A stretch of 64,000 nucleotides of DNA. Source: a virus. The number at the start of each line of letters is the position of its first letter. Position 1 is the stretch's first letter. The notes beneath the pieces are model-generated. The model did not search any database and was not told the DNA's origin. It saw only the letters and a program-made list of their open reading frames with translations. This document shows positions 14,901 to 21,806 of this stretch, one piece after another. The stretch is taken from positions 20,107 to 84,106 of the IMG/VR virus record IMGVR_UViG_3300046694_000291; one strand, given 5' to 3'. A program made the translations under genes and the position numbers.

Positions 14901-16293
14901 GTACCTGTCCGGTGACCTTGGGGCCACCGGCCGCCTGTACCGCAAGCAGCAGGCCGAGCACCCCGAGCGTATGGACTACCGGCGCCGGGAGATGAAGGTC
15001 GCCTGGATCCAGAACCGGATGACGCTGTCCGGCTGGAAGATCGACGTACCCCTGCTGCGGGCCCGGGTGGCCGAGGAGGCGGAGAAGAAGCAGGCCAGCC
15101 TCCAGTGGCTGGCCGAGAACGCGGGCGTCCCCCTGACCGAGACCAAGAGCCGTGGACGCGGCTCCAGGAAGGAGTTCTACGAGGAGGCGCGCAAGAGCCC
15201 CCTCGGCTCGAACGCCGGACGTGAGGCGCTGGAGCGGGCGTTCAGGGACCGGGGCCTGCCGTACGTGCTCACCACGGAGAGCGGCGTGCTCGCGCTCAAC
15301 AAGGACGCCATGGGCGTGGGGAGCTACATGGTCGGCAAGGGCGCCAGTGGCCAGGTTCTGCCCGGCCTGCTGAACCCGCTGCGGAAGGAGCGCACCCCGG
15401 ACGCCGACTGGAACGCGATCGACGAGATGGCCGGTCATATCCGGACCGTCACCACCGCCGTGGCCAAGTACCAGGAGATCATGGACCACCTGACCGGCGA
15501 CCGGGTGCACGGCCACGTCGGCGAGACCCAGGGCTCGGGCCGGTGGGCGATGGTGAAGCCGAGCGTGACCAACCTCGGCAAGCGCGGCGGCAAGGTGATC
15601 CAGCGGGCGCCGTTCATCGCCGACGACGGCTGCGTGCTGATCGCCTTCGACCTCGACCAGGTGGACATGCGGGCGTTCGCCGGACACTGCGGCGACCCCG
15701 AGTACGCGGGCATGTTCATCCGGGGCGAGGACCCGCACTCCATGATCGCCACGATGGTGTTCGGACGGGCCGACGGCGAATGGCGCGACCGGGCCAAGGC
15801 CTCCGGTCACGGCTGGAACTACGGCCTGAGCGTGAACGGGCTCGTGAACCAGGGCATCGAGCGGTCGCTGGCGGAGCGGTTCGACGCCGGTATGAACGAG
15901 AGCTACCCGGCCCTGTGCTCCTGGCGCAGCGAGGTGCGCAGCCGGGGCGAGTCCGGGGAGCTGCTGGACAACGGCTTCGGGCGCCTGATGCGGGTGGACC
16001 CCCGCCGGGCCTACACCCAGGCACCGGCCCTGATGGGCCAGGGAACGGCGAGGGACATCCTGGTCGAGGGGCTGCTGCGGCTGCCGGACGAGTACGTGCC
16101 GTGGATGCGCGGCGTGGTGCATGACGAAGTGATCTTCAACGTTCCGGAGGACCGGGTGGAGGAGTGCATCACCACCGTGACCGCCGCCCTGACGTTCGAC
16201 CTGGCCGAGGTGAGCACGCTGCACCCGGTGCCGATCACGACCGGGGCCAGCAAGGCCGCACACAGTTGGGACGGTTGCTATGTCAAGGACTGA
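11926..16293 (+). CDS. primase-helicase / family A DNA polymerase in one frame
   Basis: 1,455 codons from GTG 11926. Part 1: a DUF3854/TOPRIM-like region (WITEGIKKADCL about residue 124; VVICFDAD about 171), then a P4-type SF3 helicase with Walker A GGGANGKST (about 445). Part 2 begins near Met793 (14302) and holds a 3'-5' exonuclease with GWDIE (Exo I), YGHN...FD (Exo II) and YLSGD (Exo III), all catalytic acids kept. The polymerase follows with motif A AFDLDQVDMR (about 1241), motif B RDRAKASGHGWNYG (about 1288) and motif C VVHDE (about 1397). A lower-GC linker with an inverted repeat separates the parts. GAGGA sits 5 nt before ATG 14302, so a free polymerase could also be made by internal initiation. 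Confidence 0.88.
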   Translation: MTTVEAPPELYDFHQRELEESCISAEVQTARRYETLYGTDEDKARLKELRVPRWAWRDETAFPALLLPMYRVTGEEIGVQFKPALPQEAPGGKLQKYASQSGTPNRLDVPPGVADLVRDPSVPLWITEGIKKADCLASHGKAALTLTGVFNWRSKMGTLGDWEDVPLQGRDVVICFDADTRDKRTVMLAMQRLGRWLESKQARPLYLIVPPEVEREGGARVAVKGVDDFLYAGGTMDGLRDAAVRQLATGTQDAAFTDAMLTDTVVNETLEGRFKWAKGLGWMQWTGKLWEEASDASVVEAVRQWGLEQFQLVLDEQRRDANRDLGAQIEGWRSTLSKAKISNLVSLARGPLECAAVDFDADPDKLNCPNGIVDLRTGTLTPADPDALMTKITGADFVRNARHPDWDKALKALPPEVVDWFQIRIGQAITGHTTSDGKVLVCQGGGANGKSTVYDGIAMSVGKYAVQVSDRAMLGGASDNHPTEIMDLMGARYAVLEETPEARRLDTNRLKKLADTREITGRRIRQDPVTFEATHSLFINSNYRPVVDETDHGTWRRLALVVWPYTFREHRGQLRGPNDRLGDPTLRERIKLDPQALEAALAWAAEGARRWYELEKIMPHLPERVEADTLAWRKESDLILAFIDDHLQFDLEACVQGTELRTVFNTWVKEKGGREWGDKTFNTRFGGHDLCAQNNVEYKVMKNPRDLSSLGGRGPHQGMVRAWLGVAWRAEEPGSGESNGQVKDPFSGPNHDRVTGVTPPGITEKFPTRGAVNSQGVTPVTGNSCTPKNEDPMTKETDYGTDPFAPVQAAPEAPSPAVSRPALPVLAGPVGWDIEAPSSKKLFTFRSQPGAPYARLNGLVDENGQEVITNDPAELIELLERAPMIYGHNIFRFDLMALAWHHGADYDRLAKKAWDSYVDEATCDPSGGQYLAPWNQKGYYGLNDALVRRGEPGKTDHLPELAREYGDPSLAGKAREEDGYEKIPPDNERYRSYLSGDLGATGRLYRKQQAEHPERMDYRRREMKVAWIQNRMTLSGWKIDVPLLRARVAEEAEKKQASLQWLAENAGVPLTETKSRGRGSRKEFYEEARKSPLGSNAGREALERAFRDRGLPYVLTTESGVLALNKDAMGVGSYMVGKGASGQVLPGLLNPLRKERTPDADWNAIDEMAGHIRTVTTAVAKYQEIMDHLTGDRVHGHVGETQGSGRWAMVKPSVTNLGKRGGKVIQRAPFIADDGCVLIAFDLDQVDMRAFAGHCGDPEYAGMFIRGEDPHSMIATMVFGRADGEWRDRAKASGHGWNYGLSVNGLVNQGIERSLAERFDAGMNESYPALCSWRSEVRSRGESGELLDNGFGRLMRVDPRRAYTQAPALMGQGTARDILVEGLLRLPDEYVPWMRGVVHDEVIFNVPEDRVEECITTVTAALTFDLAEVSTLHPVPITTGASKAAHSWDGCYVKD
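14184..14268. repeat. 19-bp perfect inverted repeat of GTTAC units, candidate replication origin
   Basis: Arms 14184-14202 (GGTTACGGGAGTTACACCT) and 14250-14268 are exact reverse complements separated by 47 nt. A further GTAAC follows at 14270. The stretch 14130-14300 is visibly lower in GC than the flanks and encodes a linker with no domain. Iterated short repeats inside or beside a primase gene recall P4-type origins. Origin function is inference. Confidence 0.45.
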
Positions 16294-16498
16294 GCGCTGG
16301 TGGGGTCAGAGGACCCTCGCCGAGGTCACCACGCTGCTGTGCCCGCTGTGCCGGGCGCCGCTGTACCTGGTCGTCTGGAGGGACGAGACCATGCTGCCCG
16401 GCCACCTGACCGAGTCCCTGGTCACCTGCTCGGGCAGTGGCAAGACCCTGGAAGCCGCCCGGGAGCTGGCCGCGCTCCGGCTCCGGGCTCACCCCTGA
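16280..16498 (+). CDS. small zinc-ribbon protein
   Basis: 72 residues from ATG 16280, overlapping the end of the polymerase frame by 14 nt. A CPLC motif (about 21-24) and one later cysteine suggest a partial zinc ribbon; the C-terminal 25 residues are helical (TLEAARELAALRLRAH). It shares the CPLCxxxL style with the next gene. Function unknown. Confidence 0.6.
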   Translation: MSRTERWWGQRTLAEVTTLLCPLCRAPLYLVVWRDETMLPGHLTESLVTCSGSGKTLEAARELAALRLRAHP

Positions 16499-16526
16499 AT
16501 CACCGACCAAGGAAAGGAAACTGACC

Positions 16527-16772
16527 ATGCATCGTGCCAAGTGCCCTTTGTGCAAAGGGTATGTGATAACGGTCTACGACAAGGACCACTTCGGGATCAA
16601 GGGCGTGATCCTGGCCGGGCACACCCCGAGCCGCTTCACCGACCGCCGGTACCAGGTCACGCACGCCGGGCAGTACCAGGGACTGTGCCTCGGCTCGGCC
16701 CTGACCCCGGACTTCGCTCAGGCCGTGGCGGACATGCGGGCCGAGGGGCGGCACCTGGCGGCGCACCCGTGA
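16527..16772 (+). CDS. small zinc-ribbon-like protein
   Basis: 81 residues from ATG 16527 after the leader GACCAAGGAAAGGAAACTGACC, the most complete copy of that leader in the window. The N-terminus has CPLCKGYVITVYDKDHF. The protein ends with a helical tail. The strong leader after a 28-nt gap suggests independent translation and perhaps its own transcript. Function unknown. Confidence 0.6.
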   Translation: MHRAKCPLCKGYVITVYDKDHFGIKGVILAGHTPSRFTDRRYQVTHAGQYQGLCLGSALTPDFAQAVADMRAEGRHLAAHP

Positions 16773-16990
16773 CCGGGATCCGGGGCGACGTGGTGTCGCG
16801 CATCTGCCCCGAGTGCGGGATGGAGATGTGGGTGTGGTCCGGGGAGGCGACCTCCCTCCATCGCATCCCCCTGCACGGGCCGACCCAGTCGCCCTGCTGG
16901 ATCTCGGGAGTGACCTGGGAGGAGGCCCGGGAGATGATCCGGATGCGCACCGAGAACGGGGGCGCGCTGCTCCGGGCGGCGCATCCGTGA
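16769..16990 (+). CDS. small CxxC protein
   Basis: 73 residues from GTG 16769 in a GTGA overlap. It has CPECGMEMWVW near residue 14, a probable zinc-ribbon half, then a helical end (WEEAREMIRMRTENG). It is the third small Cys protein in a row after the polymerase and shares the closing AAHP/AHP sequence with its two neighbours, which suggests that they are related by duplication. Function unknown. Confidence 0.55.
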   Translation: MTGIRGDVVSRICPECGMEMWVWSGEATSLHRIPLHGPTQSPCWISGVTWEEAREMIRMRTENGGALLRAAHP

Positions 16991-17040
16991 CCGTATGGTC
17001 ATACGGCACCGGCCGGGGTAACGCTCCGGACACCCACGCT

Positions 17041-17160
17041 GACCAGCCACACTGCGAACTCGGGCCGGGTGGTACGAGGCCACCACCGGGTCCGGGTTCG
17101 CTCCTCAGAAGGGAACCTCCGGACTCCGCTACGCTACGGACCGGTAGGTTTAGGTAAATC
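17041..17160 (+). repeat. conserved structured intergenic element, copy A
   Basis: It fills the gap upstream of the gene at 17219. A hairpin is closed by GCGAACTCGG (17054-17063) and CCGGGTTCGC (17092-17101), with an inner GGTGGT/ACCACC stem, followed by CAGAAGGGAA and the 13-mer CTACGGACCGGTA (17134-17146). The same order occurs in copies B (24271) and C (43796, minus strand), with base changes that keep pairing. A structured leader RNA or promoter/operator array is likely. Confidence 0.6.
17149..17159 (+). promoter_or_regulatory. TTTAGGTAAAT motif
   Basis: It lies directly after the 13-mer of element copy A and 60 nt upstream of the start at 17219. It is identical to the site at 24783 and close to those at 2517 and 63611 (reverse strand). 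Candidate -10-like element or operator. Confidence 0.4.
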
Positions 17161-17218
17161 GTACGGACGGTAACCGAGTAGGTATACGGCCCCGAACATG
17201 GACCAAGGAAGGACGATC

Positions 17219-17476
17219 ATGGCCGGACTCATCCGCAAGATCCTGCGCGCGGCCGTGGCGCAGCCGTGGGAGTACGTCGGCGACGGTGCGCCGGACGACT
17301 GGGAGTTCCGTATCAGCCCGGACGAGGAGACCCTGGCGGTCTACAACCCGAGCCGTGGCAAGTGGTACCTGTTCCACGACGTGATCATGCTGGCCGAGGT
17401 GACGAGCCTGGACGAGATGGACCGCAACACCACCCACTGGCGCCAGTTCCTGAGCGTGGAGGACCCGGATGACTGA
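17219..17476 (+). CDS. unknown acidic protein (85 residues)
   Basis: ATG 17219 follows the leader GACCAAGGAAGGACGATC. The sequence is a likely small alpha/beta fold (LIRKILRAAVAQPWEYVG, then EFRISPDEETLAVYN, WYLFHDVIMLAEV) with an acidic end (SVEDPDD). It is the first gene after element copy A, so it is probably the first gene of the base-modification transcript. No family recognised. Confidence 0.6.
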   Translation: MAGLIRKILRAAVAQPWEYVGDGAPDDWEFRISPDEETLAVYNPSRGKWYLFHDVIMLAEVTSLDEMDRNTTHWRQFLSVEDPDD

Positions 17477-17873
17477 CCCGTTCTGTCCCGAGGCCGGACC
17501 TTCCGGGGCGCTGTGCGGCGTGCTGGCCCGCATTACCCACTCCGAGCACTTCGCCCGGGACGGCTCGACCTGGACCACCGGCCGCGTCCATTCCGCTCCT
17601 GTGGTCCAGCCCGCTGACTGGCTCTGGGACAAGCTGGGCATCGACCCCGACCGCATCAGCCGGACGGAGTTCGGTGTCCTTCTGCGGGGGTATCTCCGGC
17701 GCATGAACCAGCAGGCCTCGGCTCCTCCCCAGGTGCTGATCCCCACCATCCAGGGAAAAGTCGGACGTGTCCCGATGATGCTGCGCCCGTGCATCTGCTG
17801 CCGCTGCACCGGCACCACCATGTGCTGGCACGCCGACGAGGGCGGCTGCCACTGGGGCGGACCCGGACGGTGA
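17469..17873 (+). CDS. unknown cysteine-rich protein (134 residues)
   Basis: It starts at ATG 17469, overlapping the previous gene by 8 nt. The C-terminus carries CICCRCTGTTMCWHADEGGC, a dense metal-binding-like segment. The N-terminal 100 residues show no motif. The gene sits between the leader protein and the ParB-like protein of the modification cluster. No function is assigned. Confidence 0.55.
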   Translation: MTDPFCPEAGPSGALCGVLARITHSEHFARDGSTWTTGRVHSAPVVQPADWLWDKLGIDPDRISRTEFGVLLRGYLRRMNQQASAPPQVLIPTIQGKVGRVPMMLRPCICCRCTGTTMCWHADEGGCHWGGPGR

Positions 17874-17922
17874 CCGGTGCAGCGTGTCATCATCTGTCCC
17901 GAGGCCGGACGAGAGGAACAGC

Positions 17923-18681
17923 ATGACCACGGAGTACATCGAGACCAGGATGATCCCGCTCAGTGAGCTGACCCTGTTCCCGGGCAACGCCCGGCGGGGC
18001 AACCGGAAGAAGCTCCTGGAGTCCCTGGAGGCCAACGGCCAGTACCGCTCCCTGATCGTGCGGGACACGGGTGGTGAGCTGATCGTGCTCGCGGGCAACA
18101 ACACCATGCAGGCCCTGGAGGAGCGCGGCGACGACCGGGCCCGCTGCGAGGTGGTCGAGTGCGATGATCAGACCGCGCTCCGGGTCAACCTGGTCGACAA
18201 CAAGGCCAACGACGAGGCCACCTACGACGACCGGGCGCGCGCCGAGCTGCTCGGCATGCTGGACGGGCTGGAGGGCACCGGCTACGACGAGGAAGAGGTC
18301 GACACGCTGGTCGCCCGGTTCGAGGAGGAGGAGTTCACCGAGGTCGCCGAGCCGGAGGTCGCCGAGTTCAACGACGACGCCGAGGAGCGCCAGGCCCGGG
18401 TCCGCTCCCACGGCGGGGACGACAGCAAGACCATGGAGTCCCGGGGTATCCGGGACATCTTCATCCCCCTGCCGGTGGCACAGGCCGACGAGCTGGGACG
18501 TCTGATCATGAAGCTGCGTGAGACCTGGGGCGCGGCACCACAGGGCGAAGTGCTGCTCAAGGCGGCACGGGTGGCGCTCGGGGTAGCGGTCCACGCCGGG
18601 GACAACCGGGCCGAGGCACCTCGGCCGGACGAGCTGATGAGCGCGGCCGAGGTCGTGTTCGACCCCCAGGACCCCGAGTGA
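17923..18681 (+). CDS. ParB-like domain protein of the base-modification cluster
   Basis: 252 residues from ATG 17923 (GAGAGGAACAGC upstream). The first 95 residues form a canonical ParB/Srx domain: MIPLSELTLFPGNARRGNRKKL cut at the NxRxG motif, then LLESLEANGQYRSLIVR, then LAGNNTMQALEE (the GNxxxxA signature). An acidic helical tail follows. In other phages ParB-like domains sit next to PLP enzymes, transferases and oxygenases that hypermodify DNA bases, and some ParB relatives hydrolyse nucleotides. That is also the setting here. The next gene starts inside its stop (GTGA). Confidence 0.75.
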   Translation: MTTEYIETRMIPLSELTLFPGNARRGNRKKLLESLEANGQYRSLIVRDTGGELIVLAGNNTMQALEERGDDRARCEVVECDDQTALRVNLVDNKANDEATYDDRARAELLGMLDGLEGTGYDEEEVDTLVARFEEEEFTEVAEPEVAEFNDDAEERQARVRSHGGDDSKTMESRGIRDIFIPLPVAQADELGRLIMKLRETWGAAPQGEVLLKAARVALGVAVHAGDNRAEAPRPDELMSAAEVVFDPQDPE

Positions 18682-19772
18682 TCGAGCTGACCGAGGGCAT
18701 GGACTTCCGGCGCATCGAGCTGCGTCAGGAGGTCTTCCTGCGCTTCTACGAGTGGAGCGTGAAGTACAACAGCTTCCCCGGCGGGGTGCACTACGTGCTC
18801 CCGTACGTGGCCGAGGCCCTGGAGCTGGACACAGAGAGCCGTTACTGGCTGGCCTGGCTCAACGCCAACACCCAGAACCCTGTCACCTCCCTCCTGCTCC
18901 TCCAGGCCGCCCCCCGGCCCCGGGACTGGAAGGCGGCCGTCGACTTCTGGCGCGCCAACTACCGCTCGCTCGACTGGGACACCGACCGCCGGTACCACAA
19001 GGCCCGCTTCGAGGACGCGCTCACCGGCTATGCCTCGGCCACGGACTGCTCCTGCTCCATGCCGCAGCACCGGTACTTCCGCTCGGCCGGGGGCGACTGG
19101 ACCGGCTGGTGGGAGCGGGCGTTCGCTCTGCCGACCATGGGCCGTCTGAGCACGTGGTCGTACCTGGAGTACCTGCGCATCCTGCTCGGCCCGGCTGTCG
19201 TGCCCGACGCCGACACGCTGATGGTCGAGGACATCCAGGGCAGCCGGTCGCACCGCAACGGGCTCGCACTCGTGCTCGGGCACGACCACCTGATCGTGGA
19301 CAAGCAGCTCGGTCGGCCCGGCATCACGGACGCGGTCTACGACCGGGACGTGCTGGAGTACCTGGGCGAGGAGGCGCACAGTCTGTTCTCCGTGGCGCAG
19401 CAGCGCATCGGGGCCGGGGCCGACCTGCTCTCCCTGGAGTCCGCTCTCTGCACGTACAAGAGCTGGCACAAGCCCAACCGCCGCTACCCCGGCGTCTACA
19501 ACGACATGCTGTACAACCGGCTGGTGGGGGCGGAGAACAGGTTCGGCTACCGGTTCGGTCTCATCTGGGAGGCACGGGCCGCGTCCCTGCCGGAGCGCCT
19601 GCTGCTGGAGAAGCAGACGTACGACCCGGGCCTGAGCCCGGTCAAGCAGAACTGGTACCTCCAGACGGGCCAGGTCATCAACATGACGGAGGACTGGTCA
19701 TGCTTCCGGAACGACTTCGAGCAGAAGGTGGCGCTCCACGAGTTCGGAAACCGGGGCCGTCCGTGGATCTGA
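18678..19772 (+). CDS. amino-acid:DNA transferase / aGPT-PPlase-like protein
   Basis: 364 residues from GTG 18678. The N-terminal 110 residues follow the helical pattern of alpha-glutamyl/putrescinyl thymine pyrophosphorylase-like proteins: FYEWSVKYNSFPGGVHY, then RYWLAWLNANTQNPVTS, then SLDWDTDRRYHKARF. The C-terminal half keeps regularly spaced Trp, Tyr and Arg. In phages with hypermodified thymine these enzymes displace the pyrophosphate on activated 5-hydroxymethyl bases with an amino acid. It overlaps the ParB-like gene by 4 nt and is followed directly by a PLP enzyme, as in known modification clusters. Family assignment comes from recognition of the pattern, not from a search. Confidence 0.6.
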   Translation: MIELTEGMDFRRIELRQEVFLRFYEWSVKYNSFPGGVHYVLPYVAEALELDTESRYWLAWLNANTQNPVTSLLLLQAAPRPRDWKAAVDFWRANYRSLDWDTDRRYHKARFEDALTGYASATDCSCSMPQHRYFRSAGGDWTGWWERAFALPTMGRLSTWSYLEYLRILLGPAVVPDADTLMVEDIQGSRSHRNGLALVLGHDHLIVDKQLGRPGITDAVYDRDVLEYLGEEAHSLFSVAQQRIGAGADLLSLESALCTYKSWHKPNRRYPGVYNDMLYNRLVGAENRFGYRFGLIWEARAASLPERLLLEKQTYDPGLSPVKQNWYLQTGQVINMTEDWSCFRNDFEQKVALHEFGNRGRPWI

Positions 19773-19780
19773 GGCACTGG

Positions 19781-20629
19781 ATGAGCCCGGTGCAGGAGCG
19801 CGACGGCCGCTGGTACAAGCGCGAGGACCTCTGCGCCCTCCCCGCCGGAGTCAACGGCGCCAAGCTCCGCGCCTGCGACCACCTGATCCGGCAGGGCGCC
19901 GCAGCGGGCAAGACCCGCGTCATCTCCGCCGCCTCGGTCCTGAGCCCGCAGAACGCCATGGCCTCGGTGCTCGCGCGCCGGTACGGCATGCGCTGCACGG
20001 TCGTGCTCGGAGGGGTCGGCCCCGGCTCCTGGCGCAAGCACACCGCCGTCCAGGTCGCCATCGACCACGGCGCCACCTTCGACTTCATCCGGGTGGGGTA
20101 CAACCCGGCGCTCCAGCGGCGCGCCCGGGACCTGCATGAGCTGGACCCGCAGGCCTACTGGCTCCAGTACGGCATCACCACCCCCGAGGACGCCTCGGCC
20201 CGGGAGCTGCGCGCCTTCCACCAGATCGCCGCAGACCAGGTCGCCAACCTGCCCGAGCAGATCAAGACGTTGGTCATCCCGTTCGGCTCGGGCAACACGG
20301 CCGCCGGGGTGCTCATGGGCCTGAACCAGCACCGTCCCCCGGCCCTGGAACGTGTCGTGCTCGTCGGCATCGGGCCCGACCGGCGCCGCTGGCTGCGCGA
20401 CCGCTTCGACTTCATGGGCGTGAGCCTGCCGGTGTTCCGTCACCTCGATCTGCACGGCACCGGCTACGCCCAGTACTCGGACAAGATGCCTGGCCAGGCC
20501 GATGGCATCGTGCTCCACCCGACCTACGAGGGCAAGGTCGTCCGCTACCTGGACGAGAAGGCACCCGACTGGTGGGTGCGCAGGGACGGCACCACTTGTC
20601 TCTGGATCGTAGGAGGGCCGCTCAAGTGA
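19781..20629 (+). CDS. type II-fold PLP-dependent enzyme (ACC deaminase/desulfhydrase-like)
   Basis: 282 residues from ATG 19781 (GAGG 6 nt upstream); GTG 19763 is an alternative. Family landmarks: WYKREDL (about 11-17), GVNGAKLR with the PLP-binding Lys28, SPQNAMASVLARRYGM (substrate loop), and FGSGNTAAG (168-176, phosphate-binding loop). It is shorter than typical ACC deaminases (about 330-340). In phage thymine-hypermodification clusters a PLP enzyme acts on the amino acid already joined to the base, for example by decarboxylation. Its place after the transferase suggests that role. Confidence 0.75.
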   Translation: MSPVQERDGRWYKREDLCALPAGVNGAKLRACDHLIRQGAAAGKTRVISAASVLSPQNAMASVLARRYGMRCTVVLGGVGPGSWRKHTAVQVAIDHGATFDFIRVGYNPALQRRARDLHELDPQAYWLQYGITTPEDASARELRAFHQIAADQVANLPEQIKTLVIPFGSGNTAAGVLMGLNQHRPPALERVVLVGIGPDRRRWLRDRFDFMGVSLPVFRHLDLHGTGYAQYSDKMPGQADGIVLHPTYEGKVVRYLDEKAPDWWVRRDGTTCLWIVGGPLK

Positions 20630-20712
20630 TCGAGTGCCGTTGCCCCCGCTGGCCGACCCCGGCCGAGGGCCACCGCCATAACTGCCCGATGAAGATCCTG
20701 GAGAGTCAGTGA
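20626..20712 (+). CDS. 28-residue Cys/His peptide
   Basis: GTG 20626 lies in a GTGA overlap and has AGGAGG 9 nt upstream. The peptide has four metal-ligand-type residues near the start and middle (CRC, then HRHNC), compatible with one zinc knuckle. It is directly followed by another short frame in a TGATG overlap. It is too short to assign and is kept because ribosome-binding site and spacing are good. Confidence 0.4.
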   Translation: MIECRCPRWPTPAEGHRHNCPMKILESQ

Positions 20713-20855
20713 TGACCAAGCAGAAGACCCTCGTACCGATGTCGCCGGAGCGCCGGGCAGCCGTCTACGCCCGGACCAACGGCACCGACCAGCGCCTGAC
20801 CCCGGCGCAGGACCGCCGCATCCGCAAGGCAGCCCGGAAGGCGCAGCGCTCATGA
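20712..20855 (+). CDS. small basic protein (47 residues)
   Basis: ATG 20712 overlaps the previous stop (TGATG) and the stop overlaps the next ATG. The sequence is strongly basic (RRAAVYARTNG, DRRIRKAARKAQR) with one long helix, compatible with nucleic-acid binding. Overlap on both sides supports reality. Function unknown. Confidence 0.5.
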   Translation: MTKQKTLVPMSPERRAAVYARTNGTDQRLTPAQDRRIRKAARKAQRS

Positions 20856-21013
20856 CGAAAGCAGGCACCCACGGAACCAAGGTCAAGCGCCTCGCACGCG
20901 AACTCCAGAAGCGCGAAGAGATCCCGTACACCGAGGCGTTGCGGCGCGTACTGGCCGCAGGCCCGAAGGAGAGTCCAGTGGTGAACCTCAGTCCGACCAA
21001 GGCGCAGCGATGA
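20852..21013 (+). CDS. small helical protein (53 residues)
   Basis: ATG 20852 overlaps the previous stop (ATGA), and its own stop overlaps the start at 21010. The protein is basic at the N-terminus (KVKRLARELQKREEIPYTEALRRVL), a possible ribbon-helix-helix or short DNA-binding helix pair. No family proven. Confidence 0.5.
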   Translation: MTKAGTHGTKVKRLARELQKREEIPYTEALRRVLAAGPKESPVVNLSPTKAQR

Positions 21014-21552
21014 CCTACCTTCCGCAGCCCGGGGACATCGGGCTCACCGTCATCACTGGCTGGGGGCGGTTCATCCGCCTCGGCCAGTGGCTCAACGGGG
21101 ACGGCTTCGCCGACTATGAACACGCCTTCGTCGTGTCCGAGTCCAGCAGCAAGTTCCAGGACAAGATGATCGTGGAGGCGATGCCCGGCGGGGCGCAGCA
21201 CGTGCGTAACTGGCACGACCCGGAGCACACGGTCTACCTGCGCTGCCCCGACCGGTACCGGGAGGCGGTCGCTGCCTCGGCCCGGGGGTTCGTGGGCGTG
21301 CCGTACTCCGTGGCCGACTACTTCGCGCTCGCCGCGCACCGGCTGCACATCCCCGCGCCCCACCTCAAGAAGTTCGTCCGCAGCTCCGGCCACATGATCT
21401 GCTCCCAGCTCGCCGACACTGCGGCGGCCGAGGGCGGCTGGCACCTGTTCGAGGACGGCCGCTGGCCCGGGGACGTCACGCCCGGCGACCTCTACCGGCT
21501 GTACCAGGCGCAGCGCGCTCAGCGCATGAGGACCGGGGACGTGTCACGGTGA
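21010..21552 (+). CDS. permuted NlpC/P60-like (YiiX-type) cysteine hydrolase
   Basis: 180 residues from ATG 21010. The start LPQPGDIGLTV, a middle EHAFVV (His), and a late HMICSQLADTAAAEGGW (Cys) give the His-before-Cys order of circularly permuted papain-like amidases. Family members cleave acyl or amide bonds. There is no signal peptide. The position inside the modification cluster raises the idea that it acts on an amide or ester of the modified base, but a lysis-related or host-directed role is equally open. Confidence 0.55.
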   Translation: MTYLPQPGDIGLTVITGWGRFIRLGQWLNGDGFADYEHAFVVSESSSKFQDKMIVEAMPGGAQHVRNWHDPEHTVYLRCPDRYREAVAASARGFVGVPYSVADYFALAAHRLHIPAPHLKKFVRSSGHMICSQLADTAAAEGGWHLFEDGRWPGDVTPGDLYRLYQAQRAQRMRTGDVSR

Positions 21553-21806
21553 CTGAGGATTGGAAGCGCTACGTCGTCACGGCAGGGGATCTGCGTGCGC
21601 AACTCTCCGCTGTACCCGATGACACCCCCGTCATCCTGAGCAAGGACGCGGAGGGCAACAGCTACTCGCCGCTCAGCTCGGTGGACGCGATCCATGTCTA
21701 CGAGCCTGAGAGCACCTGGTCCGGTGAAGTGCGCGACACCACGGACCCGGACTATGAGGCGGACCCCGGGGACACCCGGGTCGTACTGCTGGGACCGGTG
21801 AACTGA
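21549..21806 (+). CDS. unknown acidic protein (85 residues)
   Basis: It starts at GTG 21549 in a GTGA overlap and ends one base into the kinase start. The pattern VTAGDLRAQLSAVPDDTPVILSKD recalls small phage proteins of the DUF-type 'strand-helix-strand with VxL' fold, often found near nucleotide metabolism genes. No catalytic motif seen. Confidence 0.55.
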   Translation: MTEDWKRYVVTAGDLRAQLSAVPDDTPVILSKDAEGNSYSPLSSVDAIHVYEPESTWSGEVRDTTDPDYEADPGDTRVVLLGPVN

